This document shows positions 1-6,121 of a DNA stretch of 10,111 nt, one piece after another. Source of the stretch: Desulfovibrio sp. (GTDB lineage: Bacteria; Desulfobacterota; Desulfovibrionia; Desulfovibrionales; Desulfovibrionaceae); contig JAQVZK010000060.1 in NCBI GenBank assembly GCA_028708195.1, positions 1-10,111 of the forward strand, written 5' to 3'. The notes beneath the pieces were generated by a model, which saw only the letters and a program-made list of their open reading frames with translations, had not been told where the DNA came from and made no database searches. The first letter of the stretch is position 1. Every line of letters begins with the position of its first letter. The position numbers and the translations under genes were made by a program.

Positions 1-743
1 AGCTTGCGTTCTTTGATGGCGTGTACCTTGACCTTCATGGTCACGGTTTTGCCTGCCAGGTCCTTGGCAAGAAAGTCCTCGGGAAAGCGGATTTCGCCTT
101 CGCCTTCTTCACCGTATTTCACGGTCTTGACCAGGGCTTCAAAGTCTTCAAGGGCCTGACGCTCACCAAGGGCCAGGTCAAAGCTTTCAGCCTTGACGCC
201 TTCAATGGGCTCGCCGTTTTCATAGGCAGCAAAGTCAACGGTGGCTATCTGGCCGTCCACGGCAGGGCCTGAGCCGTCCACAGGCACAAGCTGGGCGCGG
301 TCACGCAGGATGCGGTCGATCACGTCCTGCACTTCTTTGTGGTCCACCACGACCTTTTCCTGCTCCACGTCCATGCCTTCATAGGGGGGCAGGTCAAAAG
401 TGGGCAGCACTTCAAACTGAATGGTATAGGCAAAGCCCTTGCCACGCTCAAAGGCGTCCGGGGTGTCCACATCAAGGCCGGAAAGCGGCGTGACGTTGAG
501 CTTCTGCATCACGTCGTTGATGTGCACATTGATGAGGTCCTGACGGGCTTCATCATAAATTTTGTCGCGGAAGCGCTGCTCGATGACCGAGGCCGGCACC
601 TTGCCCTTGCGGAAACCGTCAACCTGCACGGACGACTTGTACAGGGCCACAGCGCCCATAATGGCGGCTTCGACTTCCTGAGGTTCCGTGGTGATGACGA
701 CCTTTTTTCTGACCGGCGAAATGTCTTCAGCGCTATATTCCAC
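1..743 (-). CDS. tig: Trigger factor, N-terminal 247 residues (3' end outside window)
   Basis: Ribosome-bound chaperone and peptidyl-prolyl isomerase that meets nascent chains at the exit tunnel. The frame is open from a GTG at 743-741 to the window edge (last full codon begins at 3), giving 247 of roughly 430 expected residues. Residues 1 to about 115 form the ribosome-binding domain, with the signature loop GFRKGKVP at residues 43-50, the position it has in E. coli. Residues from about 150 to 245 match the FKBP-like isomerase domain (for example [19 protein letters not shown]). The C-terminal chaperone domain is not in the window. The GTG start is chosen because AAGGAGT lies at 755-749, 5 nt upstream, and the protein then begins in register with the family. 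It starts only 27 nt after the CCA end of the tRNA-Leu gene, with no terminator between, so co-transcription is likely. I saw no frameshift. Confidence 0.96.
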   Translation of the reverse strand, partial: MEYSAEDISPVRKKVVITTEPQEVEAAIMGAVALYKSSVQVDGFRKGKVPASVIEQRFRDKIYDEARQDLINVHINDVMQKLNVTPLSGLDVDTPDAFERGKGFAYTIQFEVLPTFDLPPYEGMDVEQEKVVVDHKEVQDVIDRILRDRAQLVPVDGSGPAVDGQIATVDFAAYENGEPIEGVKAESFDLALGERQALEDFEALVKTVKYGEEGEGEIRFPEDFLAKDLAGKTVTMKVKVHAIKERK

Positions 744-770
744 GAGGGACTCCTTTTCTGGTGGACGTGA

Positions 771-854
771 TGGTGCGAGAGGGGGGAGTTGAACCCCCAT
801 ACCTATGGTGCTGGATTCTAAGTCCAGTGCGTCTACCAATTCCGCCACTCTCGC
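771..854 (-). tRNA. tRNA-Leu, anticodon UAG, CCA encoded
   Basis: The minus strand folds as a class II tRNA of 84 nt including the encoded CCA at 773-771. The acceptor stem is GCGAGAG paired with CTCTCGC. The D arm contains the leucine-type GGTAGACGC. The anticodon arm is CTGGA, loop CTTAGAA, TCCAG, with anticodon TAG reading CUN codons. A long variable arm follows, then a T arm GGGGG, loop TTCAACT, CCCCC. It resembles E. coli tRNA-Leu(UAG) in layout. tig starts 27 nt downstream of the CCA in the same direction. Confidence 0.97.
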
Positions 855-864
855 AAAGCGTGTT

Positions 865-893
865 TCCATAGCACACTTGCGCTCGGCCCGCAA
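865..893 (-). promoter_or_regulatory. Candidate sigma-70 promoter of tRNA-Leu/tig
   Basis: On the minus strand, TTGCGG (893-888) and TATGGA (870-865) are separated by 17 nt. Transcription would start about 4 nt before the tRNA 5' end. The -35 matches consensus at 3 positions and the -10 at 3 positions, so the call rests mainly on spacing and on lying directly before the tRNA. Confidence 0.4.
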
Positions 894-1019
894 GCCAGTA
901 CATGGTCAGCCCCACATGCTCACTGCGCGATGGCGAAAACAGAACAGGTAAAAAAACCGCACCTCTCCTTAACTAACATCTCAAATGCCAATGGCAACCA
1001 GCAAACCCAAAAAATAGTG

Positions 1020-1025
1020 ATTATA
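1020..1025 (-). promoter_or_regulatory. Possible upstream -10 element (TATAAT)
   Basis: The minus strand carries a perfect TATAAT preceded by GCGG. With 17-nt spacing the -35 would be TCAAGA, which is poor. If used, it would give a leader of about 160 nt before tRNA-Leu. Confidence 0.25.
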
Positions 1026-1094
1026 CCGCGAAAGCGGACTCCTCTTGAGGCAATGGTTTACCCCAAAGCGCTGCCCCAGAAAACACCGCTCCTG

Positions 1095-1115
1095 TTACAG
1101 CTCAGCGCTGTAACG
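1095..1115. repeat. Perfect 8-bp inverted repeat with 5-nt loop
   Basis: GTTACAGC, a 5-nt centre (TCAGC), then GCTGTAAC. Neither strand has a T tract after it, so it does not read as an intrinsic terminator. It could be an operator or an mRNA 3'-end hairpin of selD. Its function is unknown. Confidence 0.55.
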
Positions 1116-1248
1116 TACTGAAAAAACTGTTTGGAGGTATGGACGTTGCAGAGGATGCTTTTTGGTAAAAAGGCCCCTACCCTCCGCAGATAATTTTACG
1201 CACCGACGGCTTCGGTCAGTTCGCACCACTCCGGCTGGCAACTGGTTG

Positions 1249-2307
1249 CTAGCGCAAAATAAGCGCCTTGCCGTCTGTGCGGGCTTCAGTGACCTCACCA
1301 ATCAGACAGGCCAGGTCGCCGCCAGCCAGCAACAGTTGGCGCACGTCTTCTACCTGATGGGGGTAGACAGCCAAGAGCAGTCCACCTGAAGTCTGGGCGT
1401 CAAAAGCCAGGCTTTCCACGGCTTCGTCAACACCTTCTTCCACCAGGGTCGCGCAAGCGCAGTGCTTGCGGTTCAAATGACTGCCAGCGGGGATAAGGCC
1501 GTCACGCGCATACTCCAGTGCCAGGGGCATAAACGGCAAATCCTTTGCATGCAGAACCACGCAAACGCCTGAAGCCTGAGCCATTTCCAGCGCGTGGCCG
1601 CCGAGGCCAAAGCCAGTGATATCGGTGGCTGCCGAAATTTTAAAAGTTCTGATGGCTTCACCCCCCACACTGTTCAGGCGGGAGCACCAGCGGGTAATTT
1701 CAGCCTCGCTTTCTTCGGCTCCGTCCCAATGGGCTTTGACCGCCGTTGCCAGAACCCCGGTCCCCAAAGGCTTGGTCAGCAGGAGTCGCTGCCCTGGTAC
1801 AAGGCCATCATTGCGCGCCATGTGGGTGGGATCAATGATGCCCGTGACGGCAAGTCCGTACTTGAGTTCGTCGTCCTGCACGGTGTGGCCGCCAGCCAGC
1901 ACAGCACCCGCCTCATTCATGGCATCAAGCCCGCCACGCAATATGGCTGCAAGAATGCCTTGCGGGTCGTCGTCGGCCAAAGCCTGTGGGAAAAAAGCCA
2001 CGTTCATGGCGCTCCACGGTTCCCCACCCATAGCATAGACGTCAGAAAGGGCATTGGCGGCGGCAATGCGGCCAAAGCTGAAGGCGTCGTTGACTATGGG
2101 CGCAAGAATATCCACTGTCTGCACAAGAGCGCGCCCAGGCGGCACAGTGACGACCACGGCATCTTCATTACGGGCGCGGCCAGCCAGCACACGGCCTTCA
2201 AGGTCTGGCCGGGTATCAGAGGGCAGACCGCGCAAAAGACGCTCCAGGGCCCCTGGAGCAAGCTTTGCGGCTCAGCCTGCGGCGCGGGCTTTTTCTAAAA
2301 GCTTCAT
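1249..2307 (-). CDS. selD: Selenophosphate synthetase (selenide, water dikinase), itself a selenoprotein: in-frame UGA = Sec12
   Basis: Makes selenophosphate from selenide and ATP, the selenium donor for tRNA-Sec charging. A plain ORF call begins at 2235 and loses the N-terminus. Reading from ATG 2307 gives 352 residues beginning MKLLEKARAAG-U-AAKLAPG, where U is TGA at 2274-2272. It aligns with E. coli SelD GCGCK, so Sec12 takes the place of catalytic Cys17 and Lys15 that of Lys20; the second cysteine (Cys19) is Ala14. Family motifs follow: NEDAVV (Asp49), QTVD (Asp66), GRIAAANALSD (Asp89), AGGH (His141), TKPLGTGVL, TDITGFGLGGH and DAQTSGGL. GAGGAG at 2319-2314 sits 6 nt before ATG 2307. An in-frame ATG at 2328 has no Shine-Dalgarno sequence and would add 7 residues. 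The gene is monocistronic by spacing. Since the product is a selenoprotein, its synthesis should depend on selenium. Confidence 0.93.
2231..2269 (-). promoter_or_regulatory. Bacterial SECIS-like hairpin directing Sec insertion in selD
   Basis: Two nucleotides after the UGA, the minus strand can form a 39-nt hairpin. The lower stem is CGCAAAG with TTTTGCG (six Watson-Crick pairs and one G-U). A 3x3 internal loop CTT/GTC follows, then an upper stem GCTCCAGG with CCTGGAGC (8 perfect pairs), closed by the 3-nt loop GGC. The loop begins 20 nt after the UGA and has G in its first positions, as in known bacterial SECIS elements bound by SelB. It lies inside the coding sequence, as expected in bacteria. 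Confidence 0.85.
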
Positions 2308-2678
2308 GCGCGTCTCCTCGTCAAGCATTGTGGTGGATTAAAAACTCTTCAAAGTATGCGCTCATAGGGAGCAAAGGTCAAAACAAGACAGACTGCGGCA
2401 GTATACCACGCATAAGCGTTACCAGTCCCGTGCATACAACGGATACAGCTTAAGCAAATACCCTTGTGGCAACGGCATGCCTGAATGGACTGCCGCTGGA
2501 GCCAAGCGTTTAGGCAGGAGACTTTTTGTAACACGCGGAAGCAGAATAAAAGTTTTAGAGGGAGGGGGAGGAGGCTCTTTTTCAGAAGGGTCCCTTCCCC
2601 ACAAAGCATTTTAAACTGAGACACTCTGAGCCTCTACCCTACAACGTACTGTAAGCTATCATGATCTTTGGCATGCCC
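2308..2678. other. Intergenic region between the rplQ terminator and selD
   Basis: It holds the candidate selD promoters at its selD end. It also has an 18-nt pure G/A tract on the plus strand at 2557-2574 with runs of 3 and 5 G. A minus-strand frame at 2624-2349 (91 codons, GTG start) is cysteine-rich, has no family resemblance and no good ribosome binding site, so I do not call it a gene. Confidence 0.6.
2353..2381 (-). promoter_or_regulatory. Candidate sigma-70 promoter of selD
   Basis: The minus strand has TTGACC (2381-2376), a 17-nt spacer and CATACT (2358-2353), 5 of 6 and 4 of 6 matches to consensus. A start about 7 nt downstream would give a leader of about 40 nt to ATG 2307. An alternative extended -10, TGGTATACT, lies some 45 nt further upstream near 2400. 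Confidence 0.55.
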
Positions 2679-2710
2679 AAAAGCAAAGGGGGCGAAAAAC
2701 GCCCCCTTTG
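2679..2710 (-). terminator. Intrinsic terminator of the alpha operon (after rplQ)
   Basis: Perfect 11-bp stem CAAAGGGGGCG / CGCCCCCTTTG (2710-2684) with a TTTTT loop on the minus strand, followed by CTTTT. It begins 30 nt after the rplQ stop codon. The T tract is short but the stem is very strong. Confidence 0.85.
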
Positions 2711-2740
2711 AATATAAGCATAACCCCAGAAAAAGCTTGC

Positions 2741-3265
2741 CTAGTTGGCTTCGCCTTCTTCCTTGGCGGGTGCAGCCGTGGCTTCTTCAGCCTTCGGTTT
2801 GCGAGCGCGCTTGGGCTTGGCGGCAGATTCATCTGCGGCGGCCTTGGCTTCCTTGACAGGAACGGCCTTGGCAGCCTTTTGAGGAGCGTCAGCCACAGCG
2901 GCGTCGCTGCTGTGGGTCAGTTCAATAATAGCCATAGGGGCGTTGTCGCCTTTGCGGGGCATGGCCATTTTGAGAATACGGGTGTAACCGCCGGGCACGC
3001 CAGCGAAGACAGGGCCGATTTCATCAAACAGACGCTTGACCAGGGCATGATCATTGAGCACACGGTAGGCCTGACGGCGGGCGTGCAGGTCATTGCGTTT
3101 TGCAAGGGTAATGAGGGGCTCCACAACGCGGCGAAGCTCCTTGGCCTTGATTTCCGTGGTGCAGATTTTGCCGTGGATCAGCAGCGCCTTGGCGAGATTG
3201 TGCAACAACGCCTTACGGTGTGCAGGAGTCCGCGAAAATTTCCTGCCGGAATTGCTATGCCTCAT
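2741..3265 (-). CDS. rplQ: 50S ribosomal protein L17 with long C-terminal tail
   Basis: Large-subunit protein near the exit side of the ribosome. It has 174 residues. Residues 1-117 are the conserved L17 core, beginning [20 protein letters not shown] and including LFDEIGP and GGYTRILKM, and ending IIELT. Residues 118-174 are a low-complexity tail rich in Ala, Lys and Glu (such as [20 protein letters not shown]), about 55 residues longer than the usual protein of roughly 120. The ATG overlaps the last 11 nt of rpoA in another frame, so the two genes are translationally coupled; AGGAAG lies 8 nt before it. It is the last gene of the alpha operon, just before a strong terminator. The tail is open and in frame with no sign of a frameshift, and its codon use looks like the rest of the gene. 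Confidence 0.97.
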   Translation of the reverse strand: MRHSNSGRKFSRTPAHRKALLHNLAKALLIHGKICTTEIKAKELRRVVEPLITLAKRNDLHARRQAYRVLNDHALVKRLFDEIGPVFAGVPGGYTRILKMAMPRKGDNAPMAIIELTHSSDAAVADAPQKAAKAVPVKEAKAAADESAAKPKRARKPKAEEATAAPAKEEGEAN

Positions 3266-4298
3266 TTTGCTGCTTCCTTTTCCATTCCTGATATTTCTTG
3301 TCGAAAGAGTCGACCTTGATGCCGAAGTCGAGTCCCATACTCAAAAGCATGCTCTTGATTTCGTCCAGCGATTTGCGGCCGAAATTCTTGGTCTTGAGCA
3401 TTTCAGCTTCGGTACGCTGCACCAGTTCACCCACAAGCGCAATATTGGCGCTACGCAGGCAGTTGGTGGCACGAACAGAAAGCTCAAGATCGTCGATGCT
3501 TTTGAAGAGGTGCTCATTGATTTCGCCGCTTTCGCCACTGCCATTGCGCATGTCGCCGGATACACGTTCATCAAAGTTGATGAAGACGGATATCTGATCT
3601 TTTATGATCTTGGCGCTGTAAGCAATAGCATCTTCAGGCGTAAGGGAGCCATCAGTCCACACTTCCAACAGAAGACGGTCATAGTTGGTCATCTGGCCAA
3701 CGCGGGCCTGCTCCACCGTGTACGCAACCTTGCGAACAGGGGAGAAGCTGGAATCCAGCTTGATGAGTCCGATTTCTTCGTTCAGGCCTTCGTGCATGTC
3801 CGCGGGCTCGTAGCCCTTGCCCATGCGGGCCTCCAACTCCATCTCCAGCACTACGTCCTCGGTGAGGGTCGCAATGTGCAAATCAGGGTTGAGTACTTCA
3901 ACGTGCTGGTTGGCCGTAATGTCGGCAGCCGTCACCGCGCCCTTGCGCTCGACCCGGAGGGTCAGGCGCTGGGGCTCTTCAGTGTCCATGCGCAGACGCA
4001 CCTGCTTGAGGTTCAGGATGACATCAGTGATATCTTCCTGAACGCCATGAATGCTGGTGAACTCGTGCTGGACACCGATGATTTTTACCGACACAAAGGC
4101 CGCCCCCTGAAGGGAGGCCAGAAGGACGCGCCGCATGGCATTACCGATGGTGGTGCCGTAGCCCCGTTCCAATGGCTCGCAGACAAACTTGCCGTGCGTA
4201 CCGCTGGCGGTCTCTTCTTCGCGCATAATCTGATCGGGCTTGACAAGCTCTGACCAGTTGCGCGCATTGATAAGGCGTTCGCCCTGTTTAATAAGCAT
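3255..4298 (-). CDS. rpoA: DNA-directed RNA polymerase subunit alpha
   Basis: Alpha subunit, whose dimer nucleates assembly of core RNA polymerase and whose C-terminal domain contacts UP elements and activators. It has 347 residues, somewhat longer than E. coli (329). The N-terminal domain (about 1-240) contains the dimer motif [20 protein letters not shown] at residues 45-64. A flexible linker (about 245-262, [12 protein letters not shown]) leads to the C-terminal domain with [16 protein letters not shown] (271-286). Arg276 there corresponds to the DNA-contacting Arg265 of E. coli, and [11 protein letters not shown] (305-315) forms the helix-hairpin-helix part. It ends in a short basic tail. 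The start is ATG, 12 nt after rpsD, with a weak GGGGGT as ribosome binding site. Its 3' end overlaps rplQ by 11 nt. Confidence 0.99.
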   Translation of the reverse strand: MLIKQGERLINARNWSELVKPDQIMREEETASGTHGKFVCEPLERGYGTTIGNAMRRVLLASLQGAAFVSVKIIGVQHEFTSIHGVQEDITDVILNLKQVRLRMDTEEPQRLTLRVERKGAVTAADITANQHVEVLNPDLHIATLTEDVVLEMELEARMGKGYEPADMHEGLNEEIGLIKLDSSFSPVRKVAYTVEQARVGQMTNYDRLLLEVWTDGSLTPEDAIAYSAKIIKDQISVFINFDERVSGDMRNGSGESGEINEHLFKSIDDLELSVRATNCLRSANIALVGELVQRTEAEMLKTKNFGRKSLDEIKSMLLSMGLDFGIKVDSFDKKYQEWKRKQQNEA

Positions 4299-4310
4299 GC
4301 GAACCCCCGG

Positions 4311-4937
4311 TTATTTCGAGTAAAGTTCGACGATGAGCTGCTCGTTGACGGGGAACTGGATGTCGTCACGCTGCGGCATGGCCTTTACAGTGCCCTTGAA
4401 GGCAGCACCATCGGCTTCAAGCCAAGCAGGGCAGCCACGGCGGGCAATGACTTCCTGAGCTTCAGCAAGCACGGGTATCTTACGATTCTTTTCGGGCACC
4501 TCAATGCTGTCGCCCACACGCACCTGCAAGGAAGGAATGTCTACCTTGCGGCCATTGAGGGTGAACACGCCGTGACGCACGAGCTGACGAGCCTGGTTAC
4601 GCGAATTGGCGAAGCCAAGGCGAAAAACCACGTTGTCCAGACGGCGTTCAAGAATCACCAGCAGGTTGGTACCGGTAACACCCCTCTGCATATCGGCTTT
4701 GACAAAGTACCCGTGGAACTGACGCTCCAGGATACCGTAAATACGACGCGTCTTCTGCTTTTCACGCAGCTGCACGGCGTATTCGCTCACCTTCTTGCGG
4801 GCACGGCCATGCTGGCCGGGAGCGTAGGGGCGGCGATCATATGCGCATTTGTCGGTGAAGCAGCGGTCGCCCTTCAGAAAGAGCTTGCAGCCTTCGCGGC
4901 GACACATGCGGCACTTTGCTTCAGTATATTTGGCCAT
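4311..4937 (-). CDS. rpsD: 30S ribosomal protein S4 (zinc-binding form)
   Basis: Primary 16S rRNA binder that starts 30S assembly; in E. coli it also represses the alpha operon. It has 208 residues. The N-terminus carries four cysteines at residues 9, 12, 26 and 31, the spacing of the zinc site seen in zinc-containing S4 such as that of Thermus, with a fifth Cys at 17. The S4 RNA-binding domain spans about residues 96-160, with [18 protein letters not shown] at 96-113 and [17 protein letters not shown] near 120-136. The C-terminus ends [12 protein letters not shown], typical of the family. AGAGGA lies 8 nt before the ATG. The gene is 33 nt after rpsK and 12 nt before rpoA. Confidence 0.99.
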   Translation of the reverse strand: MAKYTEAKCRMCRREGCKLFLKGDRCFTDKCAYDRRPYAPGQHGRARKKVSEYAVQLREKQKTRRIYGILERQFHGYFVKADMQRGVTGTNLLVILERRLDNVVFRLGFANSRNQARQLVRHGVFTLNGRKVDIPSLQVRVGDSIEVPEKNRKIPVLAEAQEVIARRGCPAWLEADGAAFKGTVKAMPQRDDIQFPVNEQLIVELYSK

Positions 4938-4970
4938 TTATAAATCCTCTTACGTTACAGGCAGTACCGA

Positions 4971-5360
4971 CTAGACGCGGCGGCGCTTGGGCGGCCGGCA
5001 GCCATTGTGCGGAATGGGCGTGACATCACGAATGAAGGCGACCTTGAGACCAGCGGCCGAGATGGCGCGCATGGCTGCTTCACGGCCGGAGCCGGGGCCT
5101 TTCACATAGATGCCAACTGTACGCATGCCGTTGTCCTGCGCCTTGCGGGCGGCCGTTTCGGCAGCCACCTGAGCTGCGAAAGGCGTGGACTTACGGGAGC
5201 CCTTAAAGCCGCTTTGGCCCGAAGAGGCCCAGGAAACGGCGTTTCCGCGGGTATCCGTAAAAGTAATAATGGTATTATTAAACGAAGCCTGAATGTGGGC
5301 GATGCCCACCGGCACGTTTTTCTTTTCCTTTTTCTTGACCGCTTTCTTGGGTCTGGCCAT
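4971..5360 (-). CDS. rpsK: 30S ribosomal protein S11
   Basis: Part of the 30S platform near the mRNA exit, working with S6, S18 and S21. It has 129 residues with a lysine-rich N-terminus. The family core includes [20 protein letters not shown] (19-38), [19 protein letters not shown], and the C-terminal [18 protein letters not shown]. The ATG at 5360 is preceded by GAGGG. It lies 124 nt after rpsM, a long gap for this operon, and that gap contains a perfect hairpin (5431-5446). It is 33 nt before rpsD. Confidence 0.99.
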   Translation of the reverse strand: MARPKKAVKKKEKKNVPVGIAHIQASFNNTIITFTDTRGNAVSWASSGQSGFKGSRKSTPFAAQVAAETAARKAQDNGMRTVGIYVKGPGSGREAAMRAISAAGLKVAFIRDVTPIPHNGCRPPKRRRV

Positions 5361-5430
5361 ATCTATCCCTCTGGATGGAGCTTGTCAGATTTATGCTCCG
5401 CGCGCGGCGGAAAATCCGTTCGTCCTCACG

Positions 5431-5446
5431 GCAGCACGAGTGCTGC
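5431..5446 (-). promoter_or_regulatory. Hairpin in the 124-nt rpsM-rpsK spacer
   Basis: The minus strand reads GCAGCA-CTCG-TGCTGC, a perfect 6-bp stem with a 4-nt loop (7 bp if the loop is 2 nt). No T tract follows, so it is not an intrinsic terminator. It could be a processing or translational control site. I found no convincing promoter in the spacer. Confidence 0.4.
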
Positions 5447-5484
5447 GTCCGCTTTACAAACTGCGACAAGCGCAGCCCGCACGC

Positions 5485-5853
5485 CTACTTCTTTTTGCCC
5501 ACGGCACCACGACGGGGTCCCTTACGGGTACGCGCGTTGGTGTGTGTGCGCTGGCCGTGCACGGGCAGGCCGCGACGGTGACGAAGGCCACGATAGCAGC
5601 CAATGTCCATAAGTCTTTTGATGTTACCGGATATTTCGCGACGGAGGTCGCCTTCCACCTTGTAGTGCTGTTCGAGTTCCTTACGGATCTCGTTCACTTC
5701 GTCAGCGGAGAGGTCATCGATACCACGCTCCCAGTTGACTCCGGTGGTATCCAGAATTTTCATGGCCGTGGTACGGCCAATGCCATAAATATAGGTGAGC
5801 GCAATGTCCACCCTTTTGCCTCGCGGCAAATCAACACCTGCTATTCTAGCCAC
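5485..5853 (-). CDS. rpsM: 30S ribosomal protein S13
   Basis: Head protein of the 30S subunit that contacts the P-site tRNA and the bridges to the 50S subunit. It has 122 residues. It begins [15 protein letters not shown] and contains YGIGRTTA (23-30) of the helix-two-turn-helix region. The signature [18 protein letters not shown] lies at 95-112 and the tail is basic (RRGAVGKKK). The start codon is GTG at 5853, set by AGGAGA 6 nt upstream and by the family N-terminus. It is 15 nt after rpmJ. Confidence 0.99.
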   Translation of the reverse strand: MARIAGVDLPRGKRVDIALTYIYGIGRTTAMKILDTTGVNWERGIDDLSADEVNEIRKELEQHYKVEGDLRREISGNIKRLMDIGCYRGLRHRRGLPVHGQRTHTNARTRKGPRRGAVGKKK

Positions 5854-5868
5854 AATACGTCTCCTGCC

Positions 5869-5982
5869 CTAGCCCTGGCGCTGTTTGTGCCGGGGGTTTT
5901 CGCAGATAACTCGAAGCACTCCCTTGCGCCGGATAACCTTACACTTGGGGCATATTTTCTTGACGGAAGGTCTTACTTTCAT
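5869..5982 (-). CDS. rpmJ: 50S ribosomal protein L36 (zinc ribbon form)
   Basis: Smallest 50S protein, of 37 residues, with a zinc ribbon of Cys11, Cys14, Cys27 and His32 ([13 protein letters not shown] and VICENPRH). It begins MKVRPSVKK and ends KQRQG. GGAG lies 8 nt before the ATG. It is the first gene of the alpha part of the cluster, 135 nt after map and 15 nt before rpsM. Keeping the full CCCH set marks it as the zinc-dependent paralogue rather than the zinc-free one that bacteria express under zinc limitation. Confidence 0.98.
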
Positions 5983-6025
5983 TCCATTTCTCCAATAAGA
6001 GCCTTAGCATTGACAAATAACGTCT

Positions 6026-6082
6026 CCGGCAACCGGCACAAACCGCACAAGCGGCTGACCGACGTCCCCATAATCAAGGACG
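6026..6082 (-). promoter_or_regulatory. Structured leader before rpmJ: three short hairpins
   Basis: In transcript order: CGTCC/GGACG with a 10-nt loop (6082-6063), CCGC-TTGT-GCGG (6054-6043) and CCGG-TTG-CCGG (6036-6026). No T tract follows. The place fits a ribosomal-protein feedback site such as the S4 site in the E. coli alpha operon leader, but I cannot show the same fold. Confidence 0.4.
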
Positions 6083-6092
6083 CGAACGGAAA

Positions 6093-6121
6093 TGTTTATC
6101 TGGCTTTATATGTTCTGTCAA
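6093..6121 (-). promoter_or_regulatory. Candidate promoter of rpmJ-rplQ, overlapping the map stop codon
   Basis: Consensus TTGACA (6121-6116) contains the map stop TGA. A 17-nt spacer is followed by TAAACA (6098-6093), 3 of 6 matches. The region is A/T-rich compared with its surroundings. A start near 6086 would give a leader of about 100 nt. Confidence 0.4.

Larger units (their letters stand above)
855..1248. other. 394-nt intergenic region between selD and tRNA-Leu
   Basis: No convincing gene is seen here. On the minus strand it holds, in order from selD: a short hairpin with arms ACCGA/TCGGT (1202-1216) but no good T tract after it; an A/T inverted repeat CTTTTT-GGT-AAAAAG (1158-1172, plus-strand reading); a perfect 8-bp inverted repeat (1095-1115); a perfect TATAAT at 1025-1020; and the candidate tRNA promoter at 893-865. 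No clear intrinsic terminator for selD is visible. The 63-codon plus-strand frame at 930-1121 lacks a Shine-Dalgarno sequence and resembles nothing I know. Confidence 0.6.

Noticed and set aside
733..915. 60-codon minus-strand frame containing [12 protein letters not shown]
   Set aside because: This is the translation of the tRNA-Leu gene itself, a well-known false ORF pattern.
930..1121. 63-codon plus-strand frame between tRNA-Leu and selD
   Set aside because: No Shine-Dalgarno sequence, no family resemblance, and opposite direction to all neighbours.
1202..1216. ACCGA/TCGGT hairpin as the selD terminator
   Set aside because: Only 5 bp, followed by GCGTAAAATT on the minus strand and not a T tract.
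1249..2235. Starting selD at 2235 (TTG)
   Set aside because: It would remove the catalytic residue and conserved N-terminus. The upstream reading through UGA fits the family and has a ribosome binding site.
2349..2624. 91-codon minus-strand frame upstream of selD
   Set aside because: Cysteine-rich random-looking composition, GTG start without a clear ribosome binding site, and it overlaps the candidate selD promoters.
3093..4253. 386-codon plus-strand frame opposite rpoA and rplQ
   Set aside because: Antisense shadow of rpoA, with no recognisable domain and no ribosome binding site of note.
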